Assembly (NCBI GenBank): GCA_944326705.1
Contig: CALVEY010000001.1
Coordinates: forward strand, 1-64,000
Reading direction: 5' to 3'
Length of the DNA stretch: 64,000 nt
Source of the DNA: an uncultured Mucispirillum sp.
GTDB taxonomy: Bacteria; Chrysiogenota; Deferribacteres; Deferribacterales; Mucispirillaceae
Within the stretch, counting starts at the first letter, position 1. Each line of letters starts with the position of its first letter. Made by a program: the position numbers and the translations under genes. This document shows, one piece after another, positions 15,741 to 24,352 of this stretch. The notes beneath the pieces were generated by a model. It was not told where the DNA came from. It did not search any database and saw nothing but the letters and a program-made list of their open reading frames with translations.

Positions 15741-18257
15741 ATGAAGCTAACTCGAAGAAATTTTATTAAAACTTCAGTAGCTGGTCTTGCAGGGGCTGCT
15801 GTTGCAACAGGAGTTCCTTTAAAAGCTGAAGCAAGGGAAATCACATCAGCAGATTATGGTGTAGAAAACAAAGTGTTTCTTACCTGCCGTATGTGTGCAC
15901 AAAACTGCCCTATGGTTGCCTATATAAGAGATGGCAGATTAGTAAGGCTTGATGCAAACCCAAATACACCATATCCATCTATATGTGGCAGAGGTAGAGC
16001 AGCAGCTGCTGCATTATACGACCCACAAAGGATTAAAACACCACTTATTAGAACAGGAAAAAGAGGCAGTGGCGAATTTCGCAGTGCATCTTGGAATGAA
16101 GCATTAGACTTAATTGGTAATAAAATGCTCCAGTTAAGAGATGAAGGCGAACCACACGCTGTAGCATATTTTCCAAGGTTTAATACTGCATCTCTTTTAG
16201 ACGATACAATATTTAATCTTTATGGAACAGACAATGTATTCAGCTATGGTGATACATGTTTTGGTTCTACTAACCAGTTAGGTCTTGGTTCAGTATTTGG
16301 CGGCGGTGAAGAACCTCGTCAAGGTAACTCTTCTGTTATGGGCGATTATGAAAATGCTAAAATCGCTGTATTAATAGGCAGAAACCCAGTTGGCGGCCTT
16401 GTTGCATTCCCTTGGGGCGGTATGTTCGGAAGAGGAAGAAAAAATGGTATGAAAACAGTTCTTGTTGACCCTAAAAAATCATTAGGTGTTGGTGAAACTG
16501 ATACAGACTGGCTCCCAGTTATTCCTGGTGGAGATATTCCATTCTTAATTGGTCTTGCTGGTGAATTATTTAAAAATAATTACTATGATGAAGCCTTTTT
16601 AAGAGAATATACAAATGCTGATATTCTTATAAACACAGAAACACTTCTTCCTGTATATCTTGACAGCGAATTAGAAGAACCAGACTATATGGTATATGAT
16701 GAAGTGGCTAAGGCTCCTGTTATGAAATCAGAAGCAGAACGCCCTGCTATTTTTGGCAGCTGTGAAGTTGACGGCGTTCAAGCTAAAACTGCATTACAGC
16801 TTTTAAAAGAATCCTGCGAAAAATTTACTCTTGAACAGGCTTCTGAAAAAAGTGGTATTCCAGCAGAACAAATCATTAAACTTGCTAAAGATTTAAATGA
16901 TGTAAAACCTGCATGCTTCCTTGAAAGAGGCTATCGTTCTACAAGATATTTTAACTCTTTACATGAAAAATATCTTATATCATCTATTAATGGTCTTTTA
17001 GGTGTATATGGAAGAAAAGGTGGTTTAATATATGGCAGAAATGCATATTTAGACACTCCATTCTCATATAATGATTCAAATGAAATATCAGTAAATATGT
17101 GGTTTAAAGATAATGTAGAAGGCTTTGAGCTTTGCGACCCATATAACATGCGTAGAACATTCCCACTTGCTGTGGAAAGAGAAGAACCTTACAAACTCCG
17201 TATGGCATTCTTAAACGGACAAAACCCAGTTGGCGGTAGTGTTGGCGGTTATAAAATAGCTCAAGCATTAGAAAAAATGGAAATGGTAGCTGCTATTTCT
17301 CCATTCTGGAATGAATCACTTTTATTTGCTGATGTAATTTTACCAGATACTACATTTTTAGAAAGAGCAGAGCCTCTTTTTGCTACATATAAAGCAACAT
17401 TCCCTGTTATTACAGTTCATGACCAGGTTGTTGAACCTATGTTTGATACAAGAAATGGTTACTGGATTATGCTTGCTCTTGCAAAAAGAATATTTAGTGA
17501 AGATGAATATTATGATAACTTTAATGATTTTGAGCAAGGCGGTATCAAATACATAGTAGACTATCAAATTGAAAATTTATATCTTAATGATGAAGATGCT
17601 GCAACATTCTCTCGCAGAAAATTAATTGAAGATGGTGTATGGTGCGGTGCTCCTGCTCCTGTTAAACCAATGAATAAACCTACTCCATCAGGTAAACTTG
17701 AAGTTTATTCATTATTTATGGCTAACTGGTATAACAGACTTATGGAAGAAGACAGAGCACAGGAAGCTCAATATTACAGCCCATTATATGATTATCCACC
17801 TACTTACTATCAAACTAAAAAAGAAAAACTGGATAATGATGAATTTATACCGATAACAGGTTTCTCACCATTAAGCTCCTTTACTGGTGCACAGACTCGT
17901 AACAACATATTACTTAAAAATGTTGGACAAAACCTTAACTACTCTGCAGTATTTATTAATACAAAAAGAGGTCAGGACTTAGGCTTAAAAAGCGGTGATA
18001 TTATTGAAATCTTCAATATTGAAGAACCAAGCATGGTTATTAAATCAGAAGTTCAGTTAACAGAAACTGTTGAGCCACATGCATTATTTTCATTCTATGG
18101 TGTAGGCACAGGCTTATATACAAAACTTTCTGAAAAATTAAGTGTTGCATGCCCAATAGGCTTTAACCCTAACCACATTGGTAATTTAACATTTATGCCT
18201 GTTGAAGCATCTGCACCATCACAAGATTTTATTGTTAAAATAAGGAGGGCAAAATGA
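15741..18257 (+). CDS. Tat-exported molybdopterin oxidoreductase, catalytic subunit (PhsA/PsrA-like)
   Basis: An 838-residue DMSO-reductase-family enzyme. A Tat signal (TRRNFIK, then a hydrophobic stretch) sends it to the periplasm. The FeS cluster motif is C49-x2-C52-x3-C56-x25-C82. The likely molybdenum ligand is C173 in YGDTCFGSTNQ; a cysteine here fits thiosulfate, polysulfide and arsenate reductases rather than serine-ligated DMSO/TMAO reductases. The start at 15741 follows GGAGG and begins at the Tat signal. The next two genes encode its FeS and cytochrome b subunits, and a rhodanese gene is divergent, so reduction of thiosulfate or polysulfide is my best guess; the substrate is not proven. 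Confidence 0.85.
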   Translation: MKLTRRNFIKTSVAGLAGAAVATGVPLKAEAREITSADYGVENKVFLTCRMCAQNCPMVAYIRDGRLVRLDANPNTPYPSICGRGRAAAAALYDPQRIKTPLIRTGKRGSGEFRSASWNEALDLIGNKMLQLRDEGEPHAVAYFPRFNTASLLDDTIFNLYGTDNVFSYGDTCFGSTNQLGLGSVFGGGEEPRQGNSSVMGDYENAKIAVLIGRNPVGGLVAFPWGGMFGRGRKNGMKTVLVDPKKSLGVGETDTDWLPVIPGGDIPFLIGLAGELFKNNYYDEAFLREYTNADILINTETLLPVYLDSELEEPDYMVYDEVAKAPVMKSEAERPAIFGSCEVDGVQAKTALQLLKESCEKFTLEQASEKSGIPAEQIIKLAKDLNDVKPACFLERGYRSTRYFNSLHEKYLISSINGLLGVYGRKGGLIYGRNAYLDTPFSYNDSNEISVNMWFKDNVEGFELCDPYNMRRTFPLAVEREEPYKLRMAFLNGQNPVGGSVGGYKIAQALEKMEMVAAISPFWNESLLFADVILPDTTFLERAEPLFATYKATFPVITVHDQVVEPMFDTRNGYWIMLALAKRIFSEDEYYDNFNDFEQGGIKYIVDYQIENLYLNDEDAATFSRRKLIEDGVWCGAPAPVKPMNKPTPSGKLEVYSLFMANWYNRLMEEDRAQEAQYYSPLYDYPPTYYQTKKEKLDNDEFIPITGFSPLSSFTGAQTRNNILLKNVGQNLNYSAVFINTKRGQDLGLKSGDIIEIFNIEEPSMVIKSEVQLTETVEPHALFSFYGVGTGLYTKLSEKLSVACPIGFNPNHIGNLTFMPVEASAPSQDFIVKIRRAK

Positions 18258-19066
18258 GTTATCAAAAAATGGCAGTATGCTATGACACTCAATCATGTAT
18301 AAAATGCTTTGCCTGTATTGTAAGCTGTTCCACAGAAAATAGAATGAGATTACAAAGGGATTATAACTACTCTGTTGAAAAATCAATGGTTGAACAGCAT
18401 CCTCATTTAAACTATTTAAGAGTAGAATGTAATGAAAAAGGAACATTTCCTAATGTTACACAAATTGCTGCATTTAAACACTGCCAGCATTGTGAAAACC
18501 CTAAATGTATGGATATATGCCCTACTCTTGCAATCAGTAAAAAAGATACAGGTGCTGTTGTTATTGATGCAGATAAATGTGTAGGCTGTCAATCTTGTAA
18601 AGACGCATGCCCATACGATATACCTGTTTTCTCACAAGCTACTGGCAAAACATATAAATGCACAATGTGCCATGATAGATTAACTGCTGGTCTTCCTACA
18701 GCATGCTCTGCTGCATGTCCTTCTGTTGCAATATTCTCTGGCCCTGCTGAAGAAGTTATTGCAGAAGCAAGAAAAAGAGCTGAGCATTACAGCAAAGTAT
18801 TTAATAAAGAATATTTTGTTTATGGTGCAGATAAAGTTAATAATACTGTTGGAACATTATCTTATATGACTATTGCTCCTTTAGAAAACAGAGATGATTA
18901 TTTACTTCCTGCTGACCCATCTAATGGTGTGGCTGCAAGTAGAGAAGTTGCAAAAGTTATTGGTGCAGCTGCTATGATTGGTACTGCTGCCGCTGTTGCA
19001 GGACATGCAGTATTTACAGCTGCTAAATATGACGATAAACACCACAAGGAGAATGAAAATGAGTAA
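18254..19066 (+). CDS. four-cluster ferredoxin subunit with C-terminal membrane anchor
   Basis: A 270-residue electron-transfer subunit. Four groups of cysteines (CIKCFACIVSC, CQHCENPKCMDIC, CVGCQSCKDAC, CTMCHDRL...CSAAC) can bind four [4Fe-4S] clusters. A hydrophobic helix near residues 230-250 may anchor it to the membrane as in formate dehydrogenase-N beta (FdnH), unlike shorter PhsB/PsrB proteins. The ATG overlaps the stop of the catalytic gene by four bases, so the two are coupled. It would pass electrons between the cytochrome b subunit and the molybdenum subunit. Confidence 0.87.
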   Translation: MSYQKMAVCYDTQSCIKCFACIVSCSTENRMRLQRDYNYSVEKSMVEQHPHLNYLRVECNEKGTFPNVTQIAAFKHCQHCENPKCMDICPTLAISKKDTGAVVIDADKCVGCQSCKDACPYDIPVFSQATGKTYKCTMCHDRLTAGLPTACSAACPSVAIFSGPAEEVIAEARKRAEHYSKVFNKEYFVYGADKVNNTVGTLSYMTIAPLENRDDYLLPADPSNGVAASREVAKVIGAAAMIGTAAAVAGHAVFTAAKYDDKHHKENENE

Positions 19067-19748
19067 CTCAAATGAAAAAATTACATTATTCTCAAATATG
19101 CAGATGTGGTATCATAAACATATCATTCATTTTATGATGATATTTATTCTGACAGGGCTTCCATTAATTTCCCATACTTTTTCATGGGTAGCTTATATTA
19201 TTGGTGTGCCTGTATCAGTATTTTATTCAAATGGTGACCCATTATATGTAGGAATTCAAGTTTGCAGAGTAATACATAGAATTACTGCTGTATTATGGAT
19301 AGTAACAAGCATACCATTTGTTTTAACTATGCTTTTTACCAAATGGGAGCTTGCTTTAAGAAAAAGAAAAGATGAATCCTGGGGAACTTATGTAAAAGAA
19401 GAATTACAGGATATGAAAACTATGTATATAGATTTCAACTATCCAAAAAGAGCTGGAAAATATAACTTAGGTCAAATCTCTGCAGGACTTGCAGTTATTG
19501 TATTTGGCATAATTATGATTGTAACTGGCTTAATCTTATGGTTTAGAGTTGATTTTTCTTCTACAACTGTAAGTATTATGAGATTATTCCACAGCATTGG
19601 ATTTTTAGTGTTTGTGTTATTCCTTATTATACATATTTACCTTGCAGTTCACCCTGTAAATAAAGCAGGATATAATGCAATGTTTAGAGATGGTAAAGAT
19701 GATTTATCACATGCTAAGAAAAAACATCCAGGAATGTTTGTAAAATAA
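19059..19748 (+). CDS. cytochrome b membrane subunit (FdnI/PhsC-like)
   Basis: A 229-residue protein with four hydrophobic helices. Histidines placed for two hemes b are seen in MWYHKHIIHFM near the N terminus, CRVIHRITAV, and the last helices FHSIGFLVF and IIHIYLAVHP. This matches the di-heme gamma subunit of formate dehydrogenase-N and PhsC of thiosulfate reductase, which exchange electrons with menaquinol. AAGGAG precedes the start at 19059, which overlaps the ferredoxin gene by eight bases. Confidence 0.82.
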   Translation: MSNSNEKITLFSNMQMWYHKHIIHFMMIFILTGLPLISHTFSWVAYIIGVPVSVFYSNGDPLYVGIQVCRVIHRITAVLWIVTSIPFVLTMLFTKWELALRKRKDESWGTYVKEELQDMKTMYIDFNYPKRAGKYNLGQISAGLAVIVFGIIMIVTGLILWFRVDFSSTTVSIMRLFHSIGFLVFVLFLIIHIYLAVHPVNKAGYNAMFRDGKDDLSHAKKKHPGMFVK

Positions 19749-20137
19749 TGCAGGTATTTCTATCAAAAATTAAAAGGCGTAATCTATTAAAACTTTTATG
19801 GCTTGCGCCTTTTATACCACTTTATAAATACTTGACACCAAAAGTAAAAAAAGATAATTTTATATCTGTCCCCCTTGCATCTCTGCCTTTCAAGGGGGCT
19901 TATCTTATTAATGATAAACATACAGGTATTATAAAAAATAATGAAGGTATAAAAGTTTTCAGTATATCATGCACTCACTTAGGATGTGTATTAAATGTAG
20001 AAAACGATAAATTTATATGTCCATGTCATGGCAGTATATTTGATTTAGAAGGCAACGTTTTAAAAGGTCCTGCACTAAAACCTTTAAAACAGCTTGAATA
20101 TAAAATTGAAAATGAAAATATTATAGTGTATATATAA
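19748..20137 (+). CDS. Rieske [2Fe-2S] protein
   Basis: A 129-residue protein with an N-terminal RR-containing membrane or Tat segment (KRRNLLKLLWLAP). The Rieske cluster ligands are in CTHLGC and CPCHGS, including the two extra cysteines that form the disulfide in bc-type Rieske proteins. It is short for a bc1 Rieske protein. It starts at the stop of the cytochrome b subunit and is followed by split cytochrome b genes, so it belongs to a quinol-oxidising bc-type complex. Confidence 0.88.
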   Translation: MQVFLSKIKRRNLLKLLWLAPFIPLYKYLTPKVKKDNFISVPLASLPFKGAYLINDKHTGIIKNNEGIKVFSISCTHLGCVLNVENDKFICPCHGSIFDLEGNVLKGPALKPLKQLEYKIENENIIVYI

Positions 20138-20139
20138 TT

Positions 20140-20757
20140 ATGTTTAAAGAATTTATAAAACACTTGTTTCCCCGTGTTACACTTAAAAAAAATCTGCGTT
20201 TTACTTATACTTTATGTTTAGGCGGTCTTTCTTTTACTGCATTTATTATGCTTGTAATATCTGGTGTGCTGCTTGCCATTTACTATATTCCAGAACCAAA
20301 CCAGGCTTATGATTCCATTATTTTTATAGAAGAAAATGTTACAGGAGGCAAATATATTAGAAATCTGCACAGGTTTTCAAGCAATGCTTTTTTAATACTT
20401 ATGTTTCTGCATATTCTCCGTGTTATATTAACTGGAGCATTTTTAAGTAGAAAATATAACTGGGTTATTGGGCTTTTTCTACTGTTTTTAAGTATTTTTA
20501 CAGGCTATACAGGTTATCTTCTGCCAATGGACCAGCTTTCATACTGGGCAACTCAGACAGGTGCAGAATTAATTAAAATACTGCCTTTTGGAGATTATAT
20601 TTATAATATTATAATACCAGATACAATTGGCGGAAGGCTTAGTTTAATTAGATTTTATGCTCTGCATATTATTATACTTCCTTTTTTAATTTCCACCCTT
20701 TCCTTTATACATTTTTTTATAGTAAGGCGTGATAAAGGGGTGCTGCCATATCTATGA
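20140..20757 (+). CDS. cytochrome b6-like N-terminal half of a bc complex
   Basis: A 205-residue protein with four membrane helices. Two histidine pairs 14 residues apart, in LHRFSSNAFLILMFLHILR and LHIIILPFLISTLSFIHFF, are the axial ligands of hemes bL and bH. It has the length of cytochrome b6, meaning cytochrome b is split here. No clear ribosome binding site is seen, so it is probably translated by coupling with the Rieske gene three bases upstream. Confidence 0.87.
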   Translation: MFKEFIKHLFPRVTLKKNLRFTYTLCLGGLSFTAFIMLVISGVLLAIYYIPEPNQAYDSIIFIEENVTGGKYIRNLHRFSSNAFLILMFLHILRVILTGAFLSRKYNWVIGLFLLFLSIFTGYTGYLLPMDQLSYWATQTGAELIKILPFGDYIYNIIIPDTIGGRLSLIRFYALHIIILPFLISTLSFIHFFIVRRDKGVLPYL

Positions 20758-21179
20758 TAAACGAAAAAAATAAAAAAGACTTATATATAAAATCAAATCC
20801 GTATTTTTTTAAAATTATAGGTATATCTTCTGTTATACTTATAATTTTCATACTTGTTGGCTCAATATTTTTTGATGCTCCACTAGAAGAAAAAGCTGAG
20901 CCTTATAACGCTCCAAACCCTTCTAAATCTGCATGGTTTTTATTATGGACTCAGGAGCTTGCTTCCTATGGCAGCTATTATGTATATATTATAATATTTT
21001 TCTTTATTTTTTATATGATACTGCCATTTATGATTAAAAAAACACCAAAACATGCAGTATGGTTTCATTCTGCTTATAAATGGATAAATATAATATCAGT
21101 TATCGTTTTTCTTGCTATTATTACTTTAACAATAATTGCATATTTTTTTAGGAAAGAATATTGGCTGCTAGGATTTTAA
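20754..21179 (+). CDS. cytochrome b C-terminal half (subunit IV-like)
   Basis: A 141-residue protein with three hydrophobic helices. NPSKSAWFLLWTQELASY corresponds to the quinol-oxidation region of split cytochrome b, where the classical PEWY is replaced, here by SAWF. It overlaps the preceding gene by four bases (ATGA). With the Rieske protein, the N-terminal half and the following cytochrome c it makes up a complete bc-type complex. Confidence 0.8.
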   Translation: MINEKNKKDLYIKSNPYFFKIIGISSVILIIFILVGSIFFDAPLEEKAEPYNAPNPSKSAWFLLWTQELASYGSYYVYIIIFFFIFYMILPFMIKKTPKHAVWFHSAYKWINIISVIVFLAIITLTIIAYFFRKEYWLLGF

Positions 21180-21922
21180 TAATATTACTTTTAAGCTGTA
21201 GTTTTTTATATGCTGCTGATAATAAATGTATATCATGCCATGAAAATGTGTGCGTAAATAAACCAAATAACTGCATATCCTGCCACAGGGGCGACAGCTC
21301 TACTTCAAGAAAAGATATTGCTCATTATAAACTGATTAAAGGAAAATATGCATCATATACTGATAAATCAAACCCAAAAACACAAAAAGGTATAAAAATA
21401 ATAGAAAAAGCAGCCTGCACAAGATGCCATAATATTGGTAAAAGCGGTGCTACCCTTGCTTCTGATTTAAATTCTGCAGTTAAAAGGCTTACAACTGATG
21501 AAATAATAAAATCTATAAAAGAACCTGTTATTAATATGCCCCTTTTTCAATTTAATGATGAAGATATGGAAGCGTTAATTACAGGTATTTATTATTATAC
21601 AATACCAGAAGACAGTAAATCTATAACACAGATAGTTCACTTTCAAGATAAAGCAGCAGGTAATGATATATTTCAAAAAAAATGCGGCACATGCCACAAA
21701 GCATTAACAAGTGCCGGCGCATTTGGTACATCAGAAGATGCACCAAACCTAAGCGGCTTATCAAAAATATATCCAGATTATCTAAATGGAAAACACTGGG
21801 ATAAAGATTTACTTGATAAATGGCTTACTAACCCTAGAAGTTTGAAAAAAAATGCTGTTATGCCAATAATAGAATTAACTGATGAAGAAAAAAAAGCTGT
21901 TATTAATACATTAATAGAGTAA
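21161..21922 (+). CDS. tetraheme cytochrome c of the bc-type complex
   Basis: A 253-residue exported protein with a signal peptide (AARILIILLLSCSFLYAA) and four heme c motifs: CISCH twice near the N terminus, CTRCH in the middle and CGTCH in a C-terminal class I-like domain with MPIIELTDEEKKAVI. It starts at a TTG with AGGAAAG upstream and overlaps the cytochrome b gene by 19 bases. It probably takes the place of cytochrome c1 and accepts electrons from the Rieske protein. It is the last gene of the operon. Confidence 0.83.
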   Translation: MAARILIILLLSCSFLYAADNKCISCHENVCVNKPNNCISCHRGDSSTSRKDIAHYKLIKGKYASYTDKSNPKTQKGIKIIEKAACTRCHNIGKSGATLASDLNSAVKRLTTDEIIKSIKEPVINMPLFQFNDEDMEALITGIYYYTIPEDSKSITQIVHFQDKAAGNDIFQKKCGTCHKALTSAGAFGTSEDAPNLSGLSKIYPDYLNGKHWDKDLLDKWLTNPRSLKKNAVMPIIELTDEEKKAVINTLIE

Positions 21923-21957
21923 ATATATAAACAAAAAGCATGCAGTTTAAAATCTTA

Positions 21958-21985
21958 TTGCAATTTCTTATCTTATATCTATAAT
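21958..21985 (+). promoter_or_regulatory. promoter of the OppD-like ATPase gene
   Basis: TTGCAA (21958-21963), a 16-base spacer and TATAAT (21980-21985), followed 26 bases later by the start codon at 22012. Confidence 0.6.
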
Positions 21986-22011
21986 AATATCTATAAAATT
22001 AAAGGTATTAT

Positions 22012-22950
22012 ATGTTACAGGCTGAAAATCTAACTATTGAACTAAAATCAGAAAAAGATGAATTTTTTATTCTGCGGGATTTTTCTATTCATTTAAATAA
22101 AGGCGAAATATTAGGGCTTGCTGGCGAATCAGGCTCTGGTAAAAGCGTATTTGCAAAAAGTGTGCTTGGTTTAAATACTGCTCCTATATATAAAACAGGT
22201 GGAAATATCTTAGTTGAGAATAAGCTGCTGGAAGATGATGCAGATTATAAATCTATTAGAGGCAAAAAAATATCTATGATATTTCAAAACCCGCAAAGCT
22301 CTCTTAACCCTGTTATGACTATTGGAAGGCAGCTTATAGAAACTATTATGCTGCATAATAAATCACTTAATAAAAAACAGGCAAAGGAAATGGCTGTAAA
22401 GCTTTTGCAGGATGTGGAAATAGATTTAGCAGAAAGCAGGCTTGAAAGTTTCCCGCACCAGTTATCTGGTGGAATGAACCAAAGAGTAATGATAGCAATA
22501 GCTCTTGCCAGCAACCCAGATATTTTAATAGCTGATGAGCCTACTACTGCTCTTGATGTAACAATACAAGCTCAGATTATTAAATTAATAAAAAAATTAA
22601 ATACTGAAAAAAAATTATCCATTTTATTTATTTCCCATGACCTTGCCCTGCTTGCTGCAATATGTGACAGAATAGCAGTGCTTTATTCTGGAGAATTAAT
22701 GGAAATAGTTGAACCTGCATTATTAATTAATAATCAGGAAAAACACCCATATACTCATGCTTTAAAGCTGTGTATCCCGCAAATTGGCTCTAAAAATGAG
22801 CTGACAGCTATAAAAGGATTTATTGAAAAAAATAACTTTTTATATAATGAAAAATGTATTTTTGCCGATAGATGCAGTAACAGTATAGATATGTGCTTTA
22901 ATAATAAACCTGTATTTAATAATAACTGCAAATGCCACAATCCACTGTAA
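22012..22950 (+). CDS. oligopeptide/dipeptide ABC transporter ATP-binding protein (OppD/DppD-like)
   Basis: A 312-residue ABC ATPase with Walker A GESGSGKSV, Q-loop IFQNPQSSLNP, signature LSGGMNQR and Walker B ILIADEPTTAL. The C-terminal HPYTHAL and CIFADRCSNSIDMC form the oligopeptide-family tail, whose cysteines can hold an FeS cluster. No permease, second ATPase or binding-protein gene adjoins it, so its transporter must be encoded elsewhere, or it is a remnant of an opp/nik-type operon. It is followed after 18 bases by the SspB-like gene. Confidence 0.85.
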   Translation: MLQAENLTIELKSEKDEFFILRDFSIHLNKGEILGLAGESGSGKSVFAKSVLGLNTAPIYKTGGNILVENKLLEDDADYKSIRGKKISMIFQNPQSSLNPVMTIGRQLIETIMLHNKSLNKKQAKEMAVKLLQDVEIDLAESRLESFPHQLSGGMNQRVMIAIALASNPDILIADEPTTALDVTIQAQIIKLIKKLNTEKKLSILFISHDLALLAAICDRIAVLYSGELMEIVEPALLINNQEKHPYTHALKLCIPQIGSKNELTAIKGFIEKNNFLYNEKCIFADRCSNSIDMCFNNKPVFNNNCKCHNPL

Positions 22951-22968
22951 ATTTTAAATGGTGCAAGT

Positions 22969-23388
22969 ATGAATAAATTAAAAAAAATAACAATTAATGC
23001 TGCTATGGAAGAATTTGATAAAATATATATACATGCTCTGCCCCACCCTAAACTTATAGTTGGAGAACGTGGTCTTATTAATGCAGAAAAAAATAATGGT
23101 ATAGTGCTGGCAATCGGCTCTTCATCCTGCTCAGAATTTAAAATGGAAGATGATTTTATATTTGCAAAACTGCGCTTTAATGGAATATGGGAAAATGTCT
23201 TTATTCCTTATGAAGCAGTAGATGCTGTATTAAATGATTTACATAAACCGCTCTGCATTTTTAATTTTCCATACTATGAAGAAAGCAGTGAAAATGTGCT
23301 GCGAATAAATAAATATCCTTCTATGCCTGGCAAACAGACAGAAAAAAAACAGGCTGTTATAGTTAAGCCTGATTTTACGAAAAAATAA
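22969..23388 (+). CDS. SspB-like ClpXP specificity adaptor
   Basis: A 139-residue protein whose core HALPHPKLIVGERG ... FIFAKLRFNGIWENVFIPYEAVDAV follows the SspB fold pattern: a beta strand pair, the L-R-F-x-G segment and IP-x-EAV. The flexible basic C terminus (about residues 110-139) fits the ClpX-binding tail. SspB delivers ssrA-tagged peptides from stalled ribosomes to ClpXP. The similarity is to divergent delta-type SspB proteins and rests on motif recognition only. Confidence 0.55.
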   Translation: MNKLKKITINAAMEEFDKIYIHALPHPKLIVGERGLINAEKNNGIVLAIGSSSCSEFKMEDDFIFAKLRFNGIWENVFIPYEAVDAVLNDLHKPLCIFNFPYYEESSENVLRINKYPSMPGKQTEKKQAVIVKPDFTKK

Positions 23389-23390
23389 TA

Positions 23391-24182
23391 TTATTTAATA
23401 AATGCAGCTTCTATATAGTCTGCTCCATTATCTTCTGTTTCCCCTATTTCATAAGCCAGCTTGTAAAAAAGAGAAAGCCCTTTTTTATGCTCATCTGTTA
23501 TATCATATTTAATAGTATCCCAGTAATCTGCAAGCTGCTCTAAAGTATATCCCCTTTCTAAATATTTTGGCGAAAGCACTGCAATATCCTTTGGAAAAAG
23601 AGAGGCATAATATGTAATATTATCTTTTAATGTATTAAAATATTCATCATTTAAAGCGTTTTTATTAATAGTCCATAATGCAAAAACAAATGGAAGTTTT
23701 GTAAACTTATACCATTCTTCCCCTAAATCTATAATGTATCTGCTGTCAGAATTATAATATGCAAATAAAGCCTTATCTCCTATTAATAATTTTGCATCTG
23801 CTGCATTTTCATCATCTACATATACAGGCTTTACATTATAAAATTTTTCTAAAACTATTCTGCAAAGCACTGTTGATGTATTTGATTCTTTTGTAAAATA
23901 TATTTTTTTGCCGTCTAAATCTTCAGCTTTATAATTACTGTAAATATTAACACTTTTTACTGCCCCAATAGATGAAACACATACTTTATTATGCACCACA
24001 TAAAGATTATGTCTGCGGGCAAATTCTATACTTGATACTGGCGATAAGTCGATTTCACCAGTTCTCATTAATTTATTTAAATCAGCAGGAAATCCCTTTA
24101 CAAATTCTAAATTACTATCCTGCAGTAAGTAGTGGAAAATAGGATATACATTTGCATAATCCATAAAACCTATCTTTAACAT
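23391..24182 (-). CDS. mqnA: chorismate dehydratase MqnA (futalosine pathway)
   Basis: First enzyme of the futalosine route to menaquinone, dehydrating chorismate to 3-enolpyruvylbenzoate. The opening MLKIGFMDYANVYPIFHYL, the strand GEIDLSPVSSIEFARR and TKESNTSTVLCRIVLEKF match the MqnA/MqnD periplasmic-binding-like fold. Length is 263 residues, as expected. CAGGTG precedes the start. It fits the menaquinol-dependent respiratory enzymes in this window. No other mqn gene is present. Confidence 0.83.
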   Translation of the reverse strand: MLKIGFMDYANVYPIFHYLLQDSNLEFVKGFPADLNKLMRTGEIDLSPVSSIEFARRHNLYVVHNKVCVSSIGAVKSVNIYSNYKAEDLDGKKIYFTKESNTSTVLCRIVLEKFYNVKPVYVDDENAADAKLLIGDKALFAYYNSDSRYIIDLGEEWYKFTKLPFVFALWTINKNALNDEYFNTLKDNITYYASLFPKDIAVLSPKYLERGYTLEQLADYWDTIKYDITDEHKKGLSLFYKLAYEIGETEDNGADYIEAAFIK

Positions 24183-24352
24183 TTTACACCTGAAAAAAGT
24201 TTTTTATATACTATACCTGAAAGATAAATAACACAATAAAAAGATGATTTTATCATAAATATTTATAAATTCCACATTAAAATATTAAAAAAAGCTAGAT
24301 AAATATAAATTATTTGCTATAATAAAGTAAGTATTGATTTTAGAGGTGATAC

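Noticed and set aside
15741-18257. Formate dehydrogenase as the identity of the molybdoenzyme
   Set aside because: The subunit set is like FdnGHI, but there is no in-frame TGA selenocysteine codon, and the Tat-exported protein has a GDTCFG motif with a rhodanese neighbour. A Cys-form formate dehydrogenase is not fully excluded.
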